Assembly (NCBI GenBank): GCA_028285265.1
Contig: JANQPX010000002.1
Span: 124,001 to 188,000, forward strand
DNA length: 64,000 bases
Source: Geminicoccaceae bacterium
GTDB lineage: Bacteria > Pseudomonadota > Alphaproteobacteria > Geminicoccales > Geminicoccaceae
Direction: 5' to 3'
Within the stretch, counting starts at the first letter, position 1. Each line of letters starts with the position of its first letter. The notes below the pieces were generated by a model. The model was given only the letters and a program-made list of their open reading frames with translations. It had not been told where the DNA came from and made no database searches. Positions 55,371-63,133 of the stretch are shown one piece after another. The position numbers and the translations under genes were made by a program.

Positions 55371-55892
55371 ATGAAAAAAGTCATCGTCACCGGAGCCAAT
55401 GGATCTGGCAAGAGCCATTTTGCTGCTCGTCTCGCGACAGTACGCGCTGATCTTCCAGCGATCTCCTACGATGCGATGCGGCTGGAAAATGGTTGGATCA
55501 AGCGCCCCCAGACTGAAATCGAGGCGGATCTTTCGGATCTATTAGAAGCGGATGCATGGATAATTGAGGGTGGGCCAAGCCTCTTGTCTTATGCTCTTGC
55601 AACAGCCGAGGGAGTTGTCTGGCTTGATCCGCCTGAGATTCTTAGGGCTTGGCGATTGGCAATCCGGCCTTGGAGAAACATTGGAAGGACGCGTCCAGAG
55701 CTTCCCGAGGGGAACGTCGATTGGCCGCTTGAGCAATATCGATTTGCGCTCCGAAGTTTGAAGAGCCGGACGAGATTCCGTGAAATCATCAAGTCGAGAT
55801 TATCGGCGCAAGAGAATGTGTATGTCTGGCATTGCCGGCGACAGAGAGATGTTGAGGCGGCTATCGGTGATCTCGTAAGATCTACGAGCTAG
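55371..55892 (+). CDS. P-loop NTPase, shikimate/adenylate-kinase-like (topology-modulation type)
   Basis: A 173-residue protein with the Walker A motif VTGANGSGKSHFAAR (5-20, GANGSGKS). The DLPAISYDAMRLENGWIKRP segment and IIEGGPSLLSYALATAEGVV (about 65-84) with WLDPPEILRAWRLAIRPWRN recall the FlaR/DNA topology modulation group of small kinases, with the arginine-rich lid R-x6-R. It presumably phosphorylates a nucleotide or similar small substrate. Start at ATG 55371; a TTG 21 bp upstream is possible. No operon partner. Confidence 0.75.
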   Translation: MKKVIVTGANGSGKSHFAARLATVRADLPAISYDAMRLENGWIKRPQTEIEADLSDLLEADAWIIEGGPSLLSYALATAEGVVWLDPPEILRAWRLAIRPWRNIGRTRPELPEGNVDWPLEQYRFALRSLKSRTRFREIIKSRLSAQENVYVWHCRRQRDVEAAIGDLVRSTS

Positions 55893-55914
55893 ACTCAAGA
55901 GAGGGTCGAACCCG

Positions 55915-56040
55915 AAAGCTAGCTCTCCTTGCGTGATGTCGGCTATGAACTGCCAACCTGCCGTTCAGGCAGAATTCGGTGCATGATGGCTGCTTCCTGA
56001 CACATGATTGCCGGAAGTGCCGGCAGCGAAGTGCCGATTT
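55915..56040 (+). repeat. Dispersed intergenic repeat copy
   Basis: Left arm CTAGCTCTCCTTGCGTGATG ... CCTGCCGTTCAGGCAGAATT matches those at 1393 and 42215. The core ATGATTGCCGGAAGTGCC is rearranged by a small deletion. The arm contains CTGCCGTTCAGGCAG, an inverted repeat. It fills most of the gap 5' of the CPBP protease gene. Confidence 0.65.
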
Positions 56041-56330
56041 TGATGAAAAAGGCCGCGACCCTCGAAATGGCCCTCTCGACTTAGAAGCTGTTTCTAACGA
56101 CTACGTTCTCTTAGAATTGAGTTTCTCAAGGGGCGACTTTACGGAATGCCATTCTAGCGAATTTTCGCGCCAAGTATTCGTTCGGAACTTTTTCATCAAT
56201 ATCTGCCAGAAATGGTCATTGGTAGTAAGCGAGAAATCATGCCAGGGTTCTGGTCCCCGACCCAGGGGCAGCTTAGTTGTTTGATAATGACCAAATTTAT
56301 CTCGCTGCTGGGCGATATGGCGGAGGGGCG

Positions 56331-57245
56331 ATGCTGACCCAAGACAACAATTGGGTGCCGAATGACGCTCAGCGGATTTGGGTAGCGACGCCGGCCTACC
56401 TGATTGTCATCTGCTTCTTGGCGGGGCTCATTTTCTTAATTCCGTTAAGTATTGCTATGGAGTGGGTAGGCTTGGACCCTTTTGAGCCTTTGCCGGAATC
56501 TGTCCTTCAGGTTCTTTTTTATCTGATCCCCGTTACATGTCTCTGGGTCGTATCGCGAGGAGGTAAAGGCTTTTCAAGTTTCTCGCTTGGGGAATCTATT
56601 GATCGATCTGCTTTGGTTCGTGCGATCTTGCTCGCAATTCCACTACTTGGGATGTCGCTCGCACTCTTTTACGCAATTTATGTCCCACTCAGCTTTCTTT
56701 TTCCCGAAATGGTTTCATGGTGGCTTCTCGATAGGCCGTCCTTCATTTGGCTTAGTCTAGATTACGAACTTTTGGTGGCCAGTATGGTCAACATATTTGC
56801 CATGATTGTATTTGCTCCGTTTGTCGAAGAGATTGTCTTTCGCGGATATCTACTTCATAGATTAACCGTGAAGTTTGGACCCATTATTGCGATATCATTT
56901 AGCTCTCTTATTTTTGGTCTTATTCATGTTGATTTCGTTGGTGCATTCATTTTTGGCGTTGTTTTGAGCTGTATGGCGCTACACAGTAATTCGCTTATAG
57001 GCCCCATAGTCACGCACGCCTGTAATAACCTAATTGTCGTGATAGTGGTTCTGGGTGACGGTTTCTACCAAGGAGAAATCTCTGGGACTATGTCTCTCCA
57101 AGAGTTGCGTGAATTCTGGTGGGTAGGCGCAGTTGCTGGATTGGTGGCGTTTCCATGGCTCATCCATGCTTGGCGCAGCCGTCTTGAGATTAGGCCAAGA
57201 CAATGGTCTCAGCCCTTAATCGAAACATTCAGGTCGCAAATGTAA
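56331..57245 (+). CDS. CPBP-family intramembrane glutamic protease
   Basis: A 304-residue multi-pass membrane protein of the CAAX-protease/Rce1-like (CPBP) family. The active-site signatures EEIVFRGYL (EExxxR), FGLIHVD (FxxxH) and THACNN (HxxxN) are all present in the C-terminal half. About eight hydrophobic helices are visible. Bacterial members process membrane proteins or peptides or confer bacteriocin immunity. ATG 56331 chosen since GGAGGGGC lies 5 bases upstream; the longer open frame is unsupported. AT content is higher than in its neighbours, compatible with transfer. Confidence 0.85.
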   Translation: MLTQDNNWVPNDAQRIWVATPAYLIVICFLAGLIFLIPLSIAMEWVGLDPFEPLPESVLQVLFYLIPVTCLWVVSRGGKGFSSFSLGESIDRSALVRAILLAIPLLGMSLALFYAIYVPLSFLFPEMVSWWLLDRPSFIWLSLDYELLVASMVNIFAMIVFAPFVEEIVFRGYLLHRLTVKFGPIIAISFSSLIFGLIHVDFVGAFIFGVVLSCMALHSNSLIGPIVTHACNNLIVVIVVLGDGFYQGEISGTMSLQELREFWWVGAVAGLVAFPWLIHAWRSRLEIRPRQWSQPLIETFRSQM

Positions 57246-57639
57246 TTCAATCCAGCAGATGCTGCGGGAAGGCAGCGCTAGCCTTCACAACAAGCTGCGT
57301 CGGATCGTAGGGGCCGGTTCAAACCGTCACATTAGGGGCCTGTTGCGCGGTGCGGCCTTAGCGCCGGTAATCGGACTCTGAGGGCCGACCTTGGACAGCG
57401 CGCGGGCTTTCGGGCGGTTTTCTGCCGCAAGCGTTTCTTCGGCTCGGTGCCAAAACCGGGTCAAAGGAAAGTTGTCCGATCTGCTGTCGCTGTTTTGCTT
57501 GGATGCCGGCTCCATTCGAGTCACCACGGAGAGCCTAATCCCCACTAAGAACCGGCAAACGCCCCTGGACATGTTCGATGTGGTCGGCCATCCCTCTATC
57601 GACTGTGGGGCGGCAGGGCAATAGCGGATCGGAGTCAGC
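57246..57639 (+). repeat. Gap with dispersed repeat core copy
   Basis: Core at 57412-57452: GGGCGGTTTTCTGCCGCAAG, then CTCGGTGCCA. The remainder up to the antiporter ATG shows no gene; its ribosome-binding sequence is weak (GATCGGAGTCAGC). Confidence 0.55.
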
Positions 57640-59190
57640 ATGGTTTTCGAGGTCTTTGCGATCAGCGCGGCATTCGCCTTTGGGCTCCTGGTGCGCCAGG
57701 TCGGGCTGCCACCTCTCGTCGGTTTCCTCGGTGCAGGCTTCGCCATCAATGCCTTCGGTCCGCAGTTCGGCATGCCGTCGAGCACCGGGCCGATCCTAGA
57801 CTATCTGGCCAATCTCGGGGTGCTGCTGCTGCTGTTCACCGTCGGTCTCAAGCTCAAACTCAGACAGCTCGGCGAGCCCCACGTGATCGGCGGTGCGGTT
57901 CTCCACTTCATTCTGTCGGTCGCGATCTTCACGCCGGTGGCGCGGCTCCTCTTCATCAGCGACTGGATGGTCGCGCTTCTCATCGGCATCGCCCTTGCCT
58001 TCTCATCGACGGTTCTCGCCGCCAAGATGCTTGAGGCCAAACGCGAACTCGGCAATTTCCATGGACGCACCGCGATCGGTATTCTCATCGTCCAAGACAT
58101 CATCGCACTGGTGGTACTCGCCGTCTTCTCGGGCAAGCTGCCCGGGCCGTGGGTGCTTTTGGTGTTCGCCACGCCGCTCCTGCGGCCAATCCTCTTCAAG
58201 ATCCTGGATTACGCCGGTCACGACGAAGTCCTCTTGCTGACCGGCATGGCGCTCAGCCTCGTTGTGGGCGGCGTCGGATTCGAACTCATCGGTTTGAAGG
58301 GTGAGATCGGCGCCCTTGTCATGGGCCTTCTACTCTCCACGCACCCTCGCGCCAGCGAGCTGTCGGAGTCGCTCTGGTCGCTTAAGGAGGTCTTCCTCGT
58401 TGGCTTCTTCCTGTCCATTGGCATGGCCGGTCTACCGGATTGGAACGCGATCGTATTTGCTTTGGTAGTGGGGCTGCTGCTGCCCGTGAAGGGCATCCTC
58501 TTTTTCTTCGTTTTTATCGCGTTCGGGCTGCGGGCCCGTACCTCTTTTCTCTCAGCGCTGTCGCTGACTGCTTACAGCGAATTCGGCCTGATCGTTGCCG
58601 CGGGCATCCCGGCCGCGGAGGCCTTTCTCGTGCCGCTTGCCATTGCGGTCTCCGTCTCGTTCCTGATTGCAGCACCGCTCAATCGAGCCGCACATCCCCT
58701 CTTCGAGAGGTTCGGCGACAAGCTGCAGCCCCTTGAGCGCGCAACGCGTCACCCGGATGAACAGCCAAAGGACCTTGGCGATGCGGACGTCCTGATCTTC
58801 GGCATGGGACGCACCGGCTCGGCAGCCTACGAGGCGCTCGTCGGCGAAGGCAAGCGCCCGATCGGGCTGGACGCCGACACGTACAAGGCCCAGGCCCATG
58901 CCGACAACGCGCGCAACGTGATCTTCGCCGATGCCGAGGACAGCAATTTCTGGAATAGCGTCAATCTCGATCGGATCAAAGCCGCCATCCTCGCGATGGA
59001 CGACATTGAAGCCAAGCTGATTGCGGCGCGCATGCTTCGTGCCAGGGGCTTTCAGGGGCCGATTGTCAGCCATGCACTGTACGAAGAGCATGTCGGCATG
59101 ATCGCTGACGCCGGGGCCGACCAAACCTATTTGACGATGCGCGAGGCTGGCCGCAGTCTGGCAGACCATGCCCTGGAGGCCATGGGATGA
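57640..59190 (+). CDS. CPA2-family cation/proton antiporter with TrkA-N domain (KefB-like)
   Basis: A 516-residue protein. Residues 1-370 form about 11-12 membrane helices of the Na+/H+-exchanger fold (GLLVRQVGLPPLVGFLGAGF, ALAFSSTVLAAKMLEAKREL with the family Ser-Ser-Thr and acidic residues, LIVQDIIALVVLAVF). Residues about 385-516 form the regulatory nucleotide-binding RCK/TrkA-N domain starting ADVLIFGMGRTGSAAYEAL with the GxGxxG loop and ending LTMREAGRSLADHAL. It probably exports K+ or Na+ in exchange for H+, gated by NAD(H) or a glutathione adduct. GC content is higher than in the flanks. Confidence 0.9.
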   Translation: MVFEVFAISAAFAFGLLVRQVGLPPLVGFLGAGFAINAFGPQFGMPSSTGPILDYLANLGVLLLLFTVGLKLKLRQLGEPHVIGGAVLHFILSVAIFTPVARLLFISDWMVALLIGIALAFSSTVLAAKMLEAKRELGNFHGRTAIGILIVQDIIALVVLAVFSGKLPGPWVLLVFATPLLRPILFKILDYAGHDEVLLLTGMALSLVVGGVGFELIGLKGEIGALVMGLLLSTHPRASELSESLWSLKEVFLVGFFLSIGMAGLPDWNAIVFALVVGLLLPVKGILFFFVFIAFGLRARTSFLSALSLTAYSEFGLIVAAGIPAAEAFLVPLAIAVSVSFLIAAPLNRAAHPLFERFGDKLQPLERATRHPDEQPKDLGDADVLIFGMGRTGSAAYEALVGEGKRPIGLDADTYKAQAHADNARNVIFADAEDSNFWNSVNLDRIKAAILAMDDIEAKLIAARMLRARGFQGPIVSHALYEEHVGMIADAGADQTYLTMREAGRSLADHALEAMG

Positions 59191-59240
59191 CGAGGATTGA
59201 AAGGCAGAGGGATCATGGCTCGATCGCGGTTCGGTGCGTT

Positions 59241-59281
59241 GGGCGCGAATTTCTGGCAAGGACAGCGTTCGGTAAGTGGCA
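59241..59281 (+). repeat. Dispersed repeat core copy
   Basis: GGGCGCGAATTTCTGGCAAG ... GGTAAGTGGCA. Located downstream of the antiporter gene. Confidence 0.5.
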
Positions 59282-59394
59282 GCAAAGGACTGTTGACCTG
59301 CCGGAATAGCCGCCCCGCTTCGGGGGCCGCCTAGGCTTTTGCATTGGAGCACCGTACCGGGCGCGGGCTATACTGTTCGCCGACAGCTCCATCG

Positions 59395-59470
59395 GTGATG
59401 GTCATAATGCCGATTTGCGAACTTTGAACCCGCGCTGGGACCCACCTCGAAGCCGGCCACAAGATCCTAT
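59395..59470 (+). repeat. GTCATAAT-type repeat module
   Basis: GTCATAATGCCGATTTGCGA (59400-59419), followed by ACTTTGAACC and CGAAGCCGGCCACAAG. Same block as at 29360 and 30361. Confidence 0.55.
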
Positions 59471-59539
59471 GGAGTTGGACAGCGTCTGGAGCGTATGAGG
59501 CCTAGATCGTAGATCCACTTGATAGGCGGCGACTGATGT

Positions 59540-60960
59540 CCTCAATGCCCCCCAAAGACCATGACCCCGTTCGACGCTGCTGTTCCGGTTGATTCTGCCC
59601 CGCTTTGCGTTTCATTGGAACTCAGCCGTTCAACGTGGCTGGTGACATCGCTTGAGCCAGGCAGCGCCAAGATGTCGAGGCATCAGATCGAGGGATGCGA
59701 TGCTGCAGCCTTGCCGAACCTTTTGCGTCATTTGCAGGGCAAGGCCGCCAAGCGGCTAGGTATGCCGGTCAGGATCATAGCGATCCAAGAATTGGGGTTG
59801 GACGGATTTTGGCTCGATCGTTTGCTCCAAGCGGAGGATATCGAGAGCCATGTGGTCGACCCGGCATCGGTGGCCGTGCCCAGACGCCGCCGACGGGCCA
59901 AGACAGATCGGATCGATGGTGAGTTGCTCGTGCGGACGCTGTCGGCATGGCTGCGGGGTGAGCCCAGGGTGTGTTCCGTGGTGATGCCGCCAAGCCCTAA
60001 GGAGGACGATCGAAGGCGGCTTACGCGCGAGCGTGATATCTTACTAAAGGAGCGGGTTGTGCACACCAATCGGATTGCCGGTCTGCTCGCTGCTCAGGGG
60101 ATCCACGGCTACCGCCTGCTGCGCCGGGATTGTCGCGCTCGGCTCGAGGGACTGGAGACCGGCGACGGCCGGCCCTAGCCTCAAAGATTGAAGGCCGAGA
60201 TTGGTCGCGAGCTCGACCGGCTCGAGTTGGTCAAGCAGCAGGTCGTCGAAGTCGAAGCGGCGCGCGATGCTCTGCTGGCTTTGCAGAACAAGACGGCCCA
60301 AGACGAGGTTGCTGCGACACCAGGCAGGCTGTTGCTGCAGCTCAAGAGCATCGGCCAGGAGATCGCCTCGGTTCTCTGGCTCGAGGGCTTCTACCGCAGC
60401 TTCGACAATCGTCGTCAGCTCGCGGCCTTCAGCGGACTGGCACCCAGCCCTTGGCGCAGTGGCAATGTCGACCATGACCAGCGAATCGCAAGTCGGGCAA
60501 AGCCAAGCTGCGAACGACCATGATTGAACTTTCCTGGCTGTGGCTCCGCTATCAACCTGATTTGGCACTAAGTCGCTGGTTCCGGGATCGTGTGCAAGGC
60601 AACGATACCCACCGCTACCGCAAGATCACGATCGTCGCCATGGCACGCAAGCTTTTGATCGCTCTTTGGCGCTTCGTCACCAAGGGCGTTGTGCCGGAGG
60701 GTGCTGTGATGAAGGCAGCGTAAATCTTGCCGCAACGGATCGACGATTTCCTCGAGGCCTGATCAGCCTCGCTGGATCCGGGTTGGGCGGCCTGGCTGAA
60801 AGACGCCGTCCATAAGACTGGTCTCGCCTGCCCGAGCCCGATGCTTCGTGAACGAAGGATCTTGGTACAGCCGTCGTGAACGGCAACCGCATGTGAGGTG
60901 ATGTGGCCTTGGTGTCGCATGGAATGAACGGGCTCGAACCCAGAAATCCAGAAACCAGGA
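59540..60960 (+). mobile_element. Decayed IS110-type insertion sequence
   Basis: Transposase remnant plus about 240 bp of downstream non-coding sequence (60724-60960, CGATGCTTCGTGAACGAAGG and following) typical of the tail of this IS type, which in living copies encodes the bridge RNA. IS110 elements lack terminal inverted repeats, so the ends are approximate. It adjoins the cupin gene and lies 1.1 kb from the lone TIR gene. Confidence 0.55.
59561..60723 (+). pseudogene. IS110-family transposase, inactivated
   Basis: About 387 codons of an IS110 transposase. The N-terminal RuvC-like half runs from CVSLELSRSTWLVTSL through IQELGLDGFWLDRLL, ESHVVDPASVAVPRRRRRA and KTDRIDGELLVRTLSAW. The C-terminal Tnp_IS110 domain reads LLLQLKSIGQEIASVLWLEG, DNRRQLAAFSGLAPSPW and the tail TIVAMARKLLIALWRFVT. 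Two lesions interrupt it: an in-frame TAG at 60176-60178 (GDGRP-stop-PQRLKAE) and a one-base loss near 60480-60490 that moves the frame before KLRTTMIELSW. The enzyme is not expected to work. Confidence 0.88.
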
Positions 60961-61155
60961 GATCAGCAATGCTTTAGCGCCATCGTTTGTAGGGACGAAA
61001 CACGGTAATGGGCCTCGAGCACTTGATGCAAAAAACCTCATGTGCGGCTGGTTCATGCTTCGTGCCATGTGCTGCCTTTTCAGGAACTCGGCGTGAATGC
61101 CATAATTGTGCAATATGGTCACTACGCATCCATTGTTGAGAAAGGCGCACATTCG

Positions 61156-61617
61156 ATGCCTGATGCTGTTCACGTTCCAGAACCGACCTACCCAGATGGT
61201 TCCAAGGAAATCGACATGCATGTCTTGCTGCGTGCATACGACACCGGCAACACCATCAGCCTCTTCGAGGAGATAACTCCGATCGGCAAGGGGCCGCCGC
61301 TTCACATCCACCACAACGCGGATGAATTTTTCCGCGTGCTGGCAGGCGAATACCGTTTACACGTCGGCGACAGGACCTACGATGCCCGATCGGGAGATAC
61401 CCTCTTTGTGCCACGCGGGAAAGCGCACTGTTTCTTGAATGTGGGCAACACACCGGGACGATTGTTCATGGGCTTTGTGCCCGGCGGTGCTGAGGCTCTA
61501 TTCGATTGGATGGCGGAAAATGGACTGTCGACAGGTGATTCGGGTCAAGCCGAGATCATAAAGCGAGACTTCGGAACCGAATTTCTTGGTCCCAACCCAC
61601 TCGCAGATCACACCTAA
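61156..61617 (+). CDS. Cupin-domain protein
   Basis: A 153-residue cupin. The metal-binding signature is PPLHIHHNADEFFRVLAGEY (about 51-70, with HxH, E and the following His site) and the second motif is SGDTLFVPRGKAHCFLNVG (about 83-101). The VLLRAYDTGNTISLFEEITP segment precedes them. It resembles quercetin-dioxygenase-like cupins of unknown substrate. ATG 61156 (GAGAAAGG upstream) gives the family-typical start; the open frame begins earlier in sequence next to the IS. Confidence 0.82.
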   Translation: MPDAVHVPEPTYPDGSKEIDMHVLLRAYDTGNTISLFEEITPIGKGPPLHIHHNADEFFRVLAGEYRLHVGDRTYDARSGDTLFVPRGKAHCFLNVGNTPGRLFMGFVPGGAEALFDWMAENGLSTGDSGQAEIIKRDFGTEFLGPNPLADHT

Positions 61618-61826
61618 TCGGAAAGTCCCTATGACCTGACAAGCGGGGCCTCGCCTGTTGTGGCGGCTTTCTGTCCAATTCGATCCTCAAGGCCTACGCG
61701 GACTCAGTGCCAAGAGCGGCCAATTTGTGACTTGCCGGGCCGGCACGGGAAAACGTTCTGCGTTTAAGCAATCAGTCCACTACAATTTGAATGATAGTCA
61801 AGAATCTACGACGACCAAGACTGCTT

Positions 61827-62342
61827 TCAACGGCGTAGCTCAATTTGGCGTGCGAGCCTCTCAAAGTTGTCGACAACTACCGTTGAATTGATCCGCTTCT
61901 TTCGTAGTTTGCGCCAGTCCCAAAACTGCCGTGCTGAGACCACCTGGGCAAGATCATCGTTTGCGAGGAGCATCGGATCCTCAAGTATTCGGGACTCGAT
62001 AAAGTAGATCGGTAGAATGAGATCGTCTCTTCCAGCCTCCTTCTCTAGTTTCAAGAAGTTCCGAAGTTCATTACGACAATTCCGGCTCTTGAAAAACTTT
62101 GGGGTCAAAATTGGAATGAAGAAACGTGTCTCGTTGATCTTTGCGTCGAGCACAGAGTTCCAATTCTGACCAATCCTGACTCCAGTTTCATCGTCGACAT
62201 CGTGAAAAATCTCGAATCGGTCGCCGGAGACCTCCTCAACTATATCGCTGAGATGCTTCCTGAATTCAGCAACTTTGCCATATCGGTCGTCGAATCTGGT
62301 GTAACTCAGAAAGGCATCTGGCTTTGTAACCAAGGAACACAT
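61827..62342 (-). CDS. TIR-domain protein, putative NADase
   Basis: A 171-residue protein that is almost entirely one TIR domain. DAFLSYTRFDD (9-19) is strand A, FEIFHDVDDETGVRIGQNWN (43-62) the BB-loop region, TRFFIPILTPKFFKSRNC (72-89) strand D with the following helix, and E92 in CRNELRNFL is the presumed catalytic glutamate. No other domain is visible, so an interaction partner probably controls it. A small gene of unknown function precedes it on the same strand (95 bp gap), and the divergent pentapeptide-TIR gene is 0.8 kb away. Many such proteins degrade NAD or make cyclic-ADP-ribose signals in antiphage defence. Confidence 0.8.
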   Translation of the reverse strand: MCSLVTKPDAFLSYTRFDDRYGKVAEFRKHLSDIVEEVSGDRFEIFHDVDDETGVRIGQNWNSVLDAKINETRFFIPILTPKFFKSRNCRNELRNFLKLEKEAGRDDLILPIYFIESRILEDPMLLANDDLAQVVSARQFWDWRKLRKKRINSTVVVDNFERLARQIELRR

Positions 62343-62436
62343 TGCTGTCGCATCCAGCTTTGGCAGGCATCAACCGTGACCCCTTAATCCGTCTGAGACA
62401 TTGAATGTGATCGTTCAGAACGCGGCTAGGATGATG

Positions 62437-62661
62437 TCAAGCCAGTTCGCTCTTTACTCGAATATCTGCACCTCGACCTTCTCTTCGAGCTGATGATTCG
62501 CGATTGAGAGCATCGATCAACAACTGCCAATCCGCTAAGGCGTTTCTTTCTTCACTTACTGCGGATGGACGATGTACAGAGCTGGCTGGACGTATTGGCA
62601 CGTCGCCCATCTCATCAGTTTCAGCGAGAAACCGATCTAATATTCCCTTGATGAACGTCAT
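62437..62661 (-). CDS. Small hypothetical protein next to the TIR gene
   Basis: With ATG 62661 (perfect AAGGAGGA 6 bases upstream) the product has 74 residues: MTFIKGILDRFLAETDEMGD, then a Pro/Ser-rich linker and a helical segment ADWQLLIDALNRESSARREG with a basic end. I do not recognise it. The strong ribosome-binding site and position just ahead of the TIR gene suggest that it is co-expressed; it could be a regulator or partner of the TIR protein, but nothing in the sequence proves this. Confidence 0.55.
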   Translation of the reverse strand: MTFIKGILDRFLAETDEMGDVPIRPASSVHRPSAVSEERNALADWQLLIDALNRESSARREGRGADIRVKSELA

Positions 62662-63133
62662 CGACATTCCTCCTTGGAGCCAAGCGCAAGGTTGATTTCG
62701 TTCGAAAAACGAGACCTCGAAACCGCTGCGCGTACTCACCACTAGCGAATGCCGTGCCAAAGTTAATTTGATGAATTAAATCAGTGATTTACTTCCAAGG
62801 TCAATTGATATTACAAGTATAAAATCTCGAAATGATTCTCAAACTTAGTCTGATTATATTAATTTCTTATCTTTATTTCAATTTTTTGCAATGAAAATCT
62901 GTTGAATCGGCACCAGTGATCAGGAGGAGTTATTAGGCCGGTGACGCTCGTTGGTATCTCCTTAGGGTTCAAAGCACGTCATAAGCGCCCACCATCGGCC
63001 GACGGCTTTGGAGCACATTTTTGCCGGAAGCCTTAATTCGCAAAAGCGCCAATCCCAGCCGATAAGCCTACGCAAGTTTGCCCTATTCTCGGTCGTCGTC
63101 TAAGACCGCGGCTAAGAAAATTTGAGAGGGACT
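62662..63133. other. AT-rich divergent region with a dispersed repeat
   Basis: 62760-62900 is strongly AT-rich and likely contains the promoter for the small gene/TIR unit. The repeat at 62965-63055 follows. No gene recognised. Confidence 0.5.
62965..63055 (+). repeat. Dispersed intergenic repeat, long copy
   Basis: Left arm GGTTCAAAGCACGTCATAAG, then GCGCCCACCATCGGCCGACGG, and core GAGCACATTTTTGCCGGAAG with AAAAGCGCCA. Nearly identical left arm to 12053 and the same layout as 9400. Confidence 0.75.
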
